From positions 5,518,001 to 5,582,000 of the forward strand of contig NZ_CP036525.1 of NCBI RefSeq assembly GCF_007741535.1: a DNA stretch of 64,000 bases, in the 5' to 3' direction. The notes below the pieces were generated by a model. It saw nothing but the letters and a program-made list of their open reading frames with translations, searched no databases and was not told where the DNA came from. Made by a program: the position numbers and the translations under genes. Positions 23,124 to 31,447 of the stretch are shown piece by piece (positions within the stretch are counted from its first letter, which is position 1; each line of letters opens with the position of its first letter). This DNA is from Rubripirellula lacrimiformis (GTDB lineage Bacteria > Planctomycetota > Planctomycetia > Pirellulales > Pirellulaceae).

Positions 23124-23840
23124 CTAGAGTCCGAAGTCGGCGAACCCGCCGTCCTGCAATCGCACCATCAATTTGATCAGGTCAACAGGATTGCCAAGGT
23201 GCAGCGCCTTCATTGTTGAGTTACGCGAATTTTCGATCGTCTTTTCGGAGACATGAAAATTCTCGGCGATCGCTTTGATGCGTTCGCCACGCGCCACCCA
23301 TACAGCAATCTCTTGATCGCGTTGCTTTAGAGTCTCGTAGATCGCCCAAGATCGTCCCAGCGGAAGCAGACGCTCGCGACGTTCACTGACGTTGACGCCA
23401 ATCAAACGGCTGATCCCGATGATCGCATGCCGCGGGTGCCCAAGTCCAAGTAGCGATCCCTTGAAGGTTCGCAGACTAAGCGAATGGCCTTTGGTGTCGT
23501 GATAGGGGTGGATGAACATCACGTCATCGGCACCAGAGAGCACTAGCAGGTCCGAACTGCGGGCCGCGGTGACTAGATCTTCGTTCAGATACGCCGCTGT
23601 CGATCGACCGGTGGGGTCGGTCCCTGGGGCGAACAGATTGATGTAGCCACGGTTGCACACCAACATCGTGCCATCCGCAGCCTTGATGTAGACCGAATCG
23701 CTGTTGGTTTCCAACAGTGGAAGCAGCGGGGCGTTGGCCGTGATTGCTTTGCGAACCCGATTGGTCAGGTCCATGCAAGACGAATAGAACGCGACCGCAT
23801 CGTCGTCTTGCGGTATCAGAGAATGGATGACTGCGGGCAA
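23124..23840 (-). CDS. PAS-domain LuxR-type transcriptional regulator
   Basis: The protein has 238 residues. The first two thirds form a PAS-like sensor (LLETNSDSVYIKAADGTMLVCN, FAPGTDPTGRSTAAYL, LRTFKGSLLGLGHPRHAIIGI). The C-terminal 60 residues are a LuxR helix-turn-helix: LKQRDQEIAVWVARGERIKAIAENFHVSEKTIENSRNSTMKALHL. There is no receiver Asp pocket, so signal input is probably a ligand or redox cue on the PAS domain rather than phosphorylation. The start is the ATG at 23840. Two stem-loops lie 80-160 bp upstream. It lies convergent to the sigma-factor gene, 212 bp away. Confidence 0.85.
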   Translation of the reverse strand: MPAVIHSLIPQDDDAVAFYSSCMDLTNRVRKAITANAPLLPLLETNSDSVYIKAADGTMLVCNRGYINLFAPGTDPTGRSTAAYLNEDLVTAARSSDLLVLSGADDVMFIHPYHDTKGHSLSLRTFKGSLLGLGHPRHAIIGISRLIGVNVSERRERLLPLGRSWAIYETLKQRDQEIAVWVARGERIKAIAENFHVSEKTIENSRNSTMKALHLGNPVDLIKLMVRLQDGGFADFGL

Positions 23841-24537
23841 GTGATGCCCCCTGGATTCAGGGTGAATTGCATCGTTGGCCGCAAGCGTCCCTTTTTGCCT
23901 AACGACGTTCGAAAAATGTAGTGACTCGGCAAGCCGAAAGGGGCAGTTCCGAACTTGCCGAGCACTACAAAGGACTTCACTGGGGCACTAGCGAAGTCCT
24001 CCATAGGCAGCGGAATGAACCGCCACCTAATGGAAGTATCGCACAAACTTACGGCATACCGCAACCGAACTTGCGACTTTCCGAATCTTGTTTCGGCTGT
24101 TTCTGCCCCCCAACCCTTCCAACGGGCCACACACGGCGGTGGACGGCTCACCTGAGGGTCCTGCAACCCCGCTAACAGCCACTAAGGAGAATATCGATCC
24201 CATACAACAGTCAGGCCTGCGCACAAATCCCAATAACCCGCACACTCGCGCTGGTCCCACCTGACTTCTCTTATGTTCACCCATTTTGACTCACTGGGCG
24301 GACATCGTTGCCCGGATAGGTCGGCAGGATCGTGTTAACAACGACGACGGAGTCACTTGCTGGGTGATACGGGGGACCAAATCCTCCTCCACGAGACGAC
24401 TTGCCGGGTGACGGAAATATTTGCTATCTCCAACAAACAGCCGGCGGCCCCGCTTTGCCGTCTGCTAGCCCAGCGGACTTCCAGACGGCGTTGATCGCTG
24501 CGTCGGCTGCGTACCGTCACGCGATCGAGAACCTGCC
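23841..24537. other. Divergent intergenic region, about 700 bp
   Basis: This region lies between the start of the PAS-LuxR regulator (minus) and the start of the outer-membrane-like protein (plus). It contains the paired hairpins at 23918-23999. No coding frame has support; frames at 23921, 23955 and 24027 are short and motif-free. Promoters for both flanking genes presumably lie here. Confidence 0.5.
23918..23999. repeat. Two adjacent imperfect inverted repeats
   Basis: Arm GTAGTGACTCGGCAAG (23918-23933) pairs with CTTGCCGAGCACTAC (23954-23968), with one bulged base and a 20-base loop. Three bases later GGACTTCACT (23972-23981) pairs with AGCGAAGTCC (23990-23999), with one mismatch. The pair looks like a small interspersed palindromic element or a structured leader for the minus-strand regulator. 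No T tract follows, so neither is a standard terminator. Confidence 0.65.
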
Positions 24538-25650
24538 ATGCTACGCCCCCAACCGCCGCTGAGACGTCTCCTGATGTCCACCGTCCTGGCATGTGGCGTC
24601 GTTTCCGAAGCGGCTAGCCAGACGCCTGAATACCGTCTGCCTCTCGGCCCCCCGATCAATCAAGGCCAAGCCGTCGTGCTGGATCCCGGGACTTCCACGG
24701 ACCAACTGCCGCTGCGTTACGGCGTGTCAGGGCAAAGTCTGTTTGCACCATCGACGGACCCGTTGATTGTCCCCGGCCCCCCCAGCCCACCGTCCGAGTT
24801 TGGGCCGCTGATCGATTCATCCCTGCTAGGTCGCCCCGGTCTAGATCCCGAGCTACCCATCGAGCGTTTTCGCCGCAGTTTCTACCAGGGCAGTGAAGTC
24901 CTGGGCGGATACCTGTGGGACACCGGCGGTGGCCCTTCGGGGTTGAACCAGACTTTTGAAGAGGCTCGCGTCAGCTTTGGACTTCCGCTGGGATCGATGG
25001 ATAACATCCTAGGGATGCAGCCCTTTTTTCGCGTGGATCACTTCGACGGTCCGGAAACAATCGATCTGCCGGGACAGGTCTACAACACCGGGGTGAACTT
25101 TCTGAATCAAAAGCAGTGGTCCGACGCTTTCTCCACCACGCTGATCCTGTCGCCATCGGCAAGAACCGATTTCGAGTCATCCGACAGTGCGTTTCGGCTG
25201 TTTGGATTGTTCCTGCTGAATTGGCAGGTACGCCGCGATCTGAAGGTGTCCGTTGGCGCCGTCTACTTTGATCGAGACGACTTTAATTGGTTGCCCGCGA
25301 TCGGGCTTATCTACCGCCCGACGCCATGGTGGAAACTGGATCTAACGATGCCACGCCCGCGTCTGGCCCGCCGGCTTTGGCGAGACGGGCAAAACGGCGA
25401 AGGATGGGCCTACATCGGCGGCGGTATCGGCGGGAACACCTGGGCCGTCCAGCGATCCGACGGGACCCAAGATGAACTGACCGTCCGTGCCTTCGAATTG
25501 TTAGCCGGTTACGAGTCGATTGTTGTCGGCAACCGAGGGATCACGCTGGAAGCCGGTTACGCGATGGGACGCAGCATCGAATACGAACGCCAAGACATCG
25601 AGATCGACCTGGGCGACGGCGTGATCGTCCGAGCAAACTGGCGATTCTGA
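24538..25650 (+). CDS. Outer-membrane beta-barrel-like protein, function unknown
   Basis: The protein has 370 residues with a signal peptide (hydrophobic LLMSTVLACGVVSEAAS). A Pro-rich spacer of about 90 residues follows, then about 250 residues of alternating strands ending in aromatic residues and a C-terminal Phe (VIVRANWRF), as in outer-membrane barrels. Barrel-like features are repeated short strands such as RRDLKVSVGAVYFDRDDFN and ITLEAGYAMGRSIEYE. It resembles the DUF6268-type planctomycete barrel proteins, but I cannot confirm the family. A role in outer-membrane transport or structure is inference. It stands alone, with palindromic repeats starting 18 bp after its stop. Confidence 0.7.
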   Translation: MLRPQPPLRRLLMSTVLACGVVSEAASQTPEYRLPLGPPINQGQAVVLDPGTSTDQLPLRYGVSGQSLFAPSTDPLIVPGPPSPPSEFGPLIDSSLLGRPGLDPELPIERFRRSFYQGSEVLGGYLWDTGGGPSGLNQTFEEARVSFGLPLGSMDNILGMQPFFRVDHFDGPETIDLPGQVYNTGVNFLNQKQWSDAFSTTLILSPSARTDFESSDSAFRLFGLFLLNWQVRRDLKVSVGAVYFDRDDFNWLPAIGLIYRPTPWWKLDLTMPRPRLARRLWRDGQNGEGWAYIGGGIGGNTWAVQRSDGTQDELTVRAFELLAGYESIVVGNRGITLEAGYAMGRSIEYERQDIEIDLGDGVIVRANWRF

Positions 25651-25667
25651 CTCGGGTTACCCTCCCC

Positions 25668-26156
25668 GTCGTTCAGCCGCGCGCCCACCGGACCGCGCGT
25701 TGCAGCCGCACAAGCGCGCTGGGCGTTGCCCAAGTGGTTAAACGAACCAACCGCGCTGGGCGTTGCCCATGCGGTGCGCACGATCCAACGCGCACGCCCA
25801 CCGTCGTTTAACCGCGTGCCCAGCGGGCCGCGCGTCTCAGCCGCACCAAGCGCGCTGGGCGTTGCCCAAGCGGTGCGGGCGATCCAACGCGTACACCCAC
25901 CATCGTTTAACCGCGTGCCCAGCGGGCCGCGCGTCTCAGCCGCACAAACGCGCTGGGCGTTGCCCAAGCGGTTAAACGAACCAACGCGTACACCCACCAT
26001 CGTTTAACCGCGTGCCCAGCGGGCCGCGCGTTGCAGCCGCACAGGCGCGCTGGGCGTTGCCCAAGCGGTTAAACGAACCAAGCGCGCTGGGCGTTGCCCA
26101 AGCGGTGCGGGCGATCCAACGCGTACACCCACCGTCGTTTAACCGCGTGCCCAGCG
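25668..26156. repeat. Palindromic interspersed repeat cluster, left part (type A units)
   Basis: Two modules alternate. A short one contains CGCTGGGCGTTGCCCA, a hairpin with a GTT loop. A longer one contains TCGTTTAACCGCGTGCCCAG followed by CGGGCCGCGCG. Some short modules continue into GCGGTTAAACGA, the inverse of TCGTTTAACCGC, so pairs form a long imperfect palindrome. I count six short and four long modules here. The last long module is interrupted by the IS element at 26157. The region has open frames on both strands because the units lack stops; these are not genes. Confidence 0.88.
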
Positions 26157-27730
26157 AGACTGTGAATAATTGGCCGGTTGTGGCTTGACGCCGTGTTTTT
26201 GAAGTGGTTTTTCAAAAATTTTGGATTGCCGGTCGTCGTCAAAGTTTCAGGTTGAAGCTTCGGTGGTTCTTTTGTCTTGGTGGATCGCTTTGAAGCTTCG
26301 TTGGACGCGATGCGTCCAACGATTGGAGACCGGAGGCCAACCTCAAGGCGTCGCAGTACAGGATTGCCTCATCAGTGTTTGTAAAAATCCTAGGTTGTTC
26401 AATCGATTGAAGTTGTTCACCAGCACGTGCCAAAGCGTTTGGGCCATTGCTTTCTTCTGGCCACGAACCCGGAACTGATGAAGACCGCGATTACGACATT
26501 CCGCGTTGGGAAATTCAGCTATCGATGGACGTCGTCTCAACATCTCCTGCGCCTCGGGTGTCCCCATCCTCTTTCGATACCTCGCCATCGCGTCGCTATC
26601 GCCCGGCTTGCTCGCATGGGGATCCTTGCCGTTAGCGACTTGTCTTTTGATGTCCTTCAGTGGACCGTAAACCTCCGTCCCCGCAGCGTCCATCGCTTCG
26701 ATATCGCTCGCTTTGGTGAACCCGCCGTCGACCAAGTAGTGTGCCGGCGTCACCCCATAGGTGCGGCAGATCGACTCGTACATCGGAAGCATCTCACCTT
26801 GATCGCTGCCCTGATTGTCAACGCTCACGCCGACGACAATTCGAGAGTCGCCGTCGCTGGCGAATTGGACGTTATAGGCGGGGCGAAAACCGCCGTCTCC
26901 CATCTTCATCCGCGCCGCTTCGGGGTCCGTTGTGGAGGCTCGTGGGGTCGACTTGCTTTTGCGTGATCGTTTCTCTTTACGACGTCGCTCAAGTTCTTTG
27001 AGGTTCTCTTGAGCCGCCTTGATACGCTCGAGTCGTTCGTCGGCAGCACGCTTGCGGGCGGCCTGTTCGGCCCGAGTTGCCGCGGCAGCTTCCTCGTCGG
27101 ATCGCTCGGCGAGTTCCTTTACATAGTCTTCGGCAACCTCTTGCATCTGTTGGAGCGTCGATTCGGACCGAAACGAACTGCTGCCGGCCGAGGCACGCAC
27201 CCGCATGCCATCCTGCCCGATGGTATCCAACGTGATCAGTTTTTCGCTCAGCAGCACGGCGATCGAGTCGCTAAGCAACTTCTCGAGATACTCGGCGTTG
27301 CCGCTGCGAAAGTCGCTCAGGGTGTGATGATTAACCGTGACATCGCCGCAGATCCACAGGTAGTGGAAGTCGCGGGTGGTCAAATCGCTCAAACGGCGGG
27401 CGCTACTGATCCCTTCGAGCGTTGCGTAGAACCACAGGGCGAAGAGGATTCGCGGATCGATCGGGGTGCGACCACGACCATCTACTTTCGATTTAATCTT
27501 CTCGTAAAGCGGTCCGAGGTCGAGCGATTCGCAGTACTGCCATACCAAACGAACGCGGTGCTCGCGGGCCACCATCTGGTCAAGCGAATAGAACCGCATC
27601 TCAACTTGGCTGCGTTCGGGGCGGTGGGTGCGAGCGGAACCACGCTGCTGAGCATCGGTTGGAATTTTCATGCAAATAATTTAGCCCCATGCAGAAATCC
27701 AACAAGCCAAAACTCAATTATTCACAGCCT
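26157..27730 (-). mobile_element. IS1182-like insertion sequence, copy A (1574 bp)
   Basis: The ends carry terminal inverted repeats AGRCTGTGAATAATTG. The + strand starts AGACTGTGAATAATTGG, and the right end is its inverse ending CACAGCCT. A 5-bp duplication CAGCG flanks it (26152-26156 and 27731-27735). Removing the element and one CAGCG restores an intact repeat unit, GCCCAGCGGGCCGCGCG. It holds one transposase gene on the minus strand. The length is exactly that of copy B at 62227, and the transposase translations are the same, so both are recent. Confidence 0.93.
26343..27671 (-). CDS. IS1182-family DDE transposase (copy A)
   Basis: The protein has 442 residues. The N-terminal DUF772-type DNA-binding region contains GRTPIDPRILFALWFYATLEGISSARRLSDL and NHHTLSDFRSGNAEYLEKLL (about residues 65-135). 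A charged coiled-coil insert of about 80 residues follows (EEAAAATRAEQAARKRAADE). The DDE catalytic core has FRPAYNVQFASDGDSRIVVGVSVDNQGSDQGEMLP (about 262-300), HYLVDGGFTKASDIEAMDAAG (about 315) and a C-terminal NAECRNRGLHQFRVRGQKKA with the expected late Glu region. The frame is intact and fills the element. The translation equals that of copy B, indicating recent, possibly ongoing, transposition. Confidence 0.93.
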   Translation of the reverse strand: MKIPTDAQQRGSARTHRPERSQVEMRFYSLDQMVAREHRVRLVWQYCESLDLGPLYEKIKSKVDGRGRTPIDPRILFALWFYATLEGISSARRLSDLTTRDFHYLWICGDVTVNHHTLSDFRSGNAEYLEKLLSDSIAVLLSEKLITLDTIGQDGMRVRASAGSSSFRSESTLQQMQEVAEDYVKELAERSDEEAAAATRAEQAARKRAADERLERIKAAQENLKELERRRKEKRSRKSKSTPRASTTDPEAARMKMGDGGFRPAYNVQFASDGDSRIVVGVSVDNQGSDQGEMLPMYESICRTYGVTPAHYLVDGGFTKASDIEAMDAAGTEVYGPLKDIKRQVANGKDPHASKPGDSDAMARYRKRMGTPEAQEMLRRRPSIAEFPNAECRNRGLHQFRVRGQKKAMAQTLWHVLVNNFNRLNNLGFLQTLMRQSCTATP

Positions 27731-28262
27731 CAGCGGGCCGCGCGTTGCAGCCGCACCGGCGCGCTGGGCGTTGCCCAAGCGGTTAAACGAACGAAACGCG
27801 CTGGGCGTTGCCCGAGCGGTGCGGGCGATCCAACGCGCACGCCCACCGTCGTTTAACCGCGTGCCCAGCGGGCCGCGCGTTGCAGCCGCACAGGCGCGCT
27901 GGGCGTTGCCCAAGCGGTGCGCGTGATCCAACGCGCACGCCCACCGTTGTTTAACCGCGTGCCCAGCGGGCCGCGCGTCTCAGCCGCACCGGCGCGCTGG
28001 GCGTTGCCCAAGCGGTTAAACGAACGAAACGCGCTGGGCGTTGCCCAAGCGGTGCGGGCGATCCAACGCGCACGCCCACCATCGTTTAACCGCGTGCCCA
28101 GCGGGCCGCGCGTTGCAGCCGCACAGGCGCGCTGGGCGTTGCCCAAGCGGTTAAACGATCCAAACGCGCTGGGCGTTGCCCAAGCGGTGCGGGCGAACCA
28201 AGCGCGCTGGGCGTTGCCCATGCGGTGCGGGCGATCCAACGCGTACACTCGTCGTCGATTAT
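27731..28262. repeat. Palindromic interspersed repeat cluster, right part (type A units)
   Basis: This continues the left cluster beyond the IS. I count about eight short CGCTGGGCGTTGCCC modules and three long modules with TCGTTTAACCGCGTGCCCAG. The unit order is the same as on the left, confirming that one array was split by the IS. The array decays from about 28240, and unique sequence leads to the stop of the POT transporter gene at 28398. Confidence 0.88.
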
Positions 28263-28397
28263 CCGCGCGGCTCAGCCGCACCTACGGCAGGCTCGACGAT
28301 GCGACGCGACGTTGCGGATCGCTTCATGCTACCAACCGTCAGGTCCGATCAGGGCGTGAAGACTTACGTTTCCACGCTGCTGATTGAACCGACGTCC

Positions 28398-30050
28398 CTA
28401 GCGGATCCCGTGCATCATTCGTTTGATGATCGGTGAAATCAGCAATGCGATCGCGGCGACGACAAACGAGATGATCGCAATCTGAGCGAACACGCTGGTG
28501 TAGTTCAACAGGTTGGCGGCGCTGGCGGTGGCAGCCTCATCCGCACTCGCCCCGGTGATCCATCGAGCTAGGCTGGCCATCACGCTTGGCTCTGCGACGA
28601 CTTCGGCCACCGCTTCGCTAGCTTCCCCCTCCCCATGTCCGCCGCCGGTCGTCAATTTGGCAATCAAGCCGGCGATATAGTGAGCGAAGGAGGACGATAG
28701 GAACCAGACGCCCATCATGAACGCGACCAACTTGGCAGGCGACAACTCCGTCACCTTGGAAAGCCCAATCGGCGATAGGAACAATTCGCCCGACGTGATC
28801 AACAGGTAGCCCACCAACAAAAAGATCATGCCGACTTTGCCCTCGTCGTCCATGAAGCGGGCGCTCAACGCGAACACCAGGAACCCTACCCCAAGCTGGC
28901 CAATCCCCAACCCGAACTTGATCATCGTGTTGGGATTCATCTTTTTGGATTCCAGCTTGTTCCACATCATGGAAAAGGGAATCGCGAGGGCGACGATATA
29001 GAAAGGGTTGATCGCATTGGTCTGCGAAGCGTTCAGCCCTACCAATCGAACCTGTTCTTCGGCGAACAGTGTCAGCGAACTACCGGCCTGTTCAAAGAAC
29101 GCCCAAAACACGGTCACGAAGAACGTCAAAACGACGACCACGATCAATCGATCGCGAGTGATTTTGTCGCTGACGACGCAAACGTACGTCAGATAGACCA
29201 GCACCAAAATCAGCAGCGAAATCAACAGGAACTGCAACAACCCGGTGCTGCCAAACACCGTCAACTCACTCTTGCTGACCAACATCGCAAACAGCGGCAC
29301 GCTTAGGAACGACAAGGCGTAGACCAGGTAGCGAACATTGATTCCACCCAAATTTTTGCTGGCGTAGGCAAGCGGCTGTTCCCCCTGTTCGCCATAGATC
29401 CCTTTGACCCGCCCATACCAAAACACAAGCAACCCGATGAACATCCCAATCCCGGCCGCACTGAACCCGTAGTGCCAACCGTAGTTTTCACCGAGGTACC
29501 CACAGGCCAGTGGTGCCATGAAGGCCCCCAGATTGATGCCCAGATAAAAGATCGTGAACCCGCCATCGCGACGCGTGTCACCTTCGCGGTAGAGCCCGCC
29601 GACCAACGACGAGATATTTGGCTTGAAGAACCCGTTGCCGATAATCAGCAGGCCCAACGACAGATAGAAGATCGATTCGCTTTCGAACGCCATCGTGAAG
29701 TGACCGATGGTCATCAACAGAGCGCCCAACATGATCGAATTTTTGTGACCGATCACACGGTCAGCAATCATGCCGCCCAAGGCAGGCGTGAAATAGACCA
29801 GCGATCCATACGCCGCATAGATCTCGTAGGCGATCGTCTTTCCGTCCGCCACATCCTTGAACAACTCGGTCGCCAGGTACAACGTCAGCAGCGCCCGCAT
29901 CCCGTAAAAACTGAACCGTTCCCACAACTCGGCAAAGAACAAGAAGAACAGACCGGTGGGATGCCCCATGATCTCACCGCCCGGTGCAAACGCGCCCTCA
30001 CCGGCGGCGGAGTCCAATTCGGCGGGAACATCGTCTTGTCGATCTGTCAT
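28398..30050 (-). CDS. POT/PTR family proton-dependent oligopeptide transporter
   Basis: This 550-residue inner-membrane protein has about 12-14 transmembrane helices. The PTR2 signature is near the N-terminus: GLFFLFFAELWERFSFYGMRALLTLYL (about residues 33-60), including the ExxER proton-coupling motif as ELWER. The second PTR signature region is YGSLVYFTPALGGMIADRVIGHKNSIMLGALL. Late helices contain ITSGELFLSPIGLSKVTELSP, typical of the family. A substrate of di- or tripeptides with H+ symport is inferred from the family. A low-complexity loop GHGEGEASEAVAEVVAEPSV near residue 480 is unusual. The gene stands alone. Confidence 0.93.
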   Translation of the reverse strand: MTDRQDDVPAELDSAAGEGAFAPGGEIMGHPTGLFFLFFAELWERFSFYGMRALLTLYLATELFKDVADGKTIAYEIYAAYGSLVYFTPALGGMIADRVIGHKNSIMLGALLMTIGHFTMAFESESIFYLSLGLLIIGNGFFKPNISSLVGGLYREGDTRRDGGFTIFYLGINLGAFMAPLACGYLGENYGWHYGFSAAGIGMFIGLLVFWYGRVKGIYGEQGEQPLAYASKNLGGINVRYLVYALSFLSVPLFAMLVSKSELTVFGSTGLLQFLLISLLILVLVYLTYVCVVSDKITRDRLIVVVVLTFFVTVFWAFFEQAGSSLTLFAEEQVRLVGLNASQTNAINPFYIVALAIPFSMMWNKLESKKMNPNTMIKFGLGIGQLGVGFLVFALSARFMDDEGKVGMIFLLVGYLLITSGELFLSPIGLSKVTELSPAKLVAFMMGVWFLSSSFAHYIAGLIAKLTTGGGHGEGEASEAVAEVVAEPSVMASLARWITGASADEAATASAANLLNYTSVFAQIAIISFVVAAIALLISPIIKRMMHGIR

Positions 30051-30292
30051 GCTGTCGGTACTCGTGTCGAGACAAAAGGGGCGAGACTAAGGACTGAGCG
30101 GAAAATTAGTGCACGTTCCCCATTGGTGCTAAGTAACCGATGGGCCGGTTCCCAGCAGAAGGGGGCGGACACTTTTTTCTCGCACGATACAAAGGTGGAT
30201 CGTCACAGCGATACCATCGCCAACCAGATTCCATTGGCACAGATTCGAATGTTCAGTAGCACGGCAGCGCAGCCGAGTCGGGCAATTTCTAG

Positions 30293-30348
30293 TCGTCTAC
30301 TCGTCTGATCGTCTACTCGTCTGATCGTCTACTCGTCTACTCGTCTGA
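30293..30348. repeat. Octamer tandem repeat TCGTCTAC / TCGTCTGA (7 units)
   Basis: Seven consecutive 8-bp units alternate TCGTCTAC and TCGTCTGA. The array spans the stop codon of the diguanylate cyclase gene (stop at 30337-30339). Gain or loss of units would leave the coding part largely unchanged but alter the 3' flank. The unit is not a multiple of 3. Confidence 0.9.
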
Positions 30349-31278
30349 TCGGGCGGTCTCAGGTGCCCCGACCAAAATGGCGTCGCGGCCATCATGATAG
30401 TAGACTCGATTTCGCCCGATATTTTTAGCCGCGTACAATGCCTCGTCCGCGCGCCGCAGCACCGGCGCGACAATCACATCTTCACGGGGCTCGCTTAGCC
30501 CCACGCTGATCGTCACTTTGATCTGTTTTGTGCCCGCTTGCATGGGATGGTCTGCGACGTGCTTTCGAAGCTCGTTCATGGTGGCCGCGGCAACACGCAA
30601 CGGGCCGTCCATGATCGCCGCAAACTCCTCGCCACCGAATCGCGCGACCATCAACGAACCGTCCAACTGTGTACGCAGGACGGACGCCAACTGCTTCAGC
30701 ACCTGGTCACCCGCTTGGTGCCCGTAGTTGTCGTTGATCAATTTGAACTTATCGATGTCAATCAAGGCGATCACGAAAGTCCGGCCGCCGGAACGATACG
30801 CGGTGAAGACTTCTTCCATCCGGGTATCCAGAGCCCGCCGGTTGAACAACCCCGTCAATCCATCGGTACGAGCTTCGGTCAGGTACGACGCGATTTGGCG
30901 AGTCTGTTTTTCCAACTGTTTCTCGGCTTCATCCAGCCTGGTCTGAAGATCGCCGTTGGTCTGCATGATCTGTTGCAGCAGAGTCATCACACGCAGGTCC
31001 GTGGACGACGAATTCCCGCCCTTTTCGACCGCGTCGCTTAGCCGCCCCAACTGGTCCTGATAATCGCTGACGTTGCCGGAGTACTCGTTGGTCCAGGACC
31101 CAAGCTCGGCTAACAATTGGACCAATCGCTCGCGATCCCCCTCGCTAAGCTGATTCTCGCTAAGCCGCGCGTACTTTCGCTGGCCGATTCGGAATCCGAT
31201 CAATCCCCCCACCAGCAACACGAACATCGCCAAAACGACTCCAGCGATTAACGGCGTGACAGTCGTGGCGATCGGCAT
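30337..31278 (-). CDS. Membrane-anchored GGDEF diguanylate cyclase
   Basis: The protein has about 313 residues. One N-terminal transmembrane helix (TPLIAGVVLAMFVLLVGGLIGF) is followed by a coiled-coil segment of about 120 residues. A complete GGDEF domain comes next: TDGLTGLFNRRALDTRM, IALIDIDKFKLINDNYGHQAGDQVL and the active-site signature RFGGEEFAAI. It should make cyclic di-GMP. I see no RxxD inhibitory site directly upstream of the signature. The start at 31278 places the helix at the N-terminus; an ATG at 31314 would add 12 residues. The stop codon falls inside an octamer tandem array. Confidence 0.9.
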   Translation of the reverse strand: MPIATTVTPLIAGVVLAMFVLLVGGLIGFRIGQRKYARLSENQLSEGDRERLVQLLAELGSWTNEYSGNVSDYQDQLGRLSDAVEKGGNSSSTDLRVMTLLQQIMQTNGDLQTRLDEAEKQLEKQTRQIASYLTEARTDGLTGLFNRRALDTRMEEVFTAYRSGGRTFVIALIDIDKFKLINDNYGHQAGDQVLKQLASVLRTQLDGSLMVARFGGEEFAAIMDGPLRVAAATMNELRKHVADHPMQAGTKQIKVTISVGLSEPREDVIVAPVLRRADEALYAAKNIGRNRVYYHDGRDAILVGAPETARSDE

Positions 31279-31447
31279 GTTGCAGAACCGGAAATGATCG
31301 AACGATCGATTCACCAGCGGTCAATGGCGGTGAACCGGTACGGGGGAAGAATGAAGCGTGCGAAACGCACTGTCAGCCCAGATCGACTGGCACGCCAACG
31401 CTTGGTCGCGGCGTGCCTCTGATCGGGAACTGGAACGGCAAAACGGA

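Noticed and set aside
25557-26007. Overlapping open frames on both strands through the palindromic repeats
   Set aside because: The repeat units contain no stop codons, so translations such as RWALPKRLNE recur in step with the DNA repeats on both strands. They have no start signals and no domain.
26427-27926. Antisense frames of 179 and 305 codons inside the IS copy A (and equivalents in copy B)
   Set aside because: They mirror the transposase gene, and the longer one runs out of the element into the repeats. Composition is Arg/His-rich shadow translation.
25668-28262. CRISPR array
   Set aside because: Repeats are long, mosaic and palindromic, spacers are not unique or of constant length, and no cas genes are nearby.
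27722-28436. Further open frames through the right-hand repeat cluster
   Set aside because: Same explanation as for the left cluster; periodic DNA, not protein.
29472-30308. 278-codon plus-strand frame over the start of the POT transporter
   Set aside because: It overlaps the transporter N-terminus antisense and ends in the octamer repeat; no domain.
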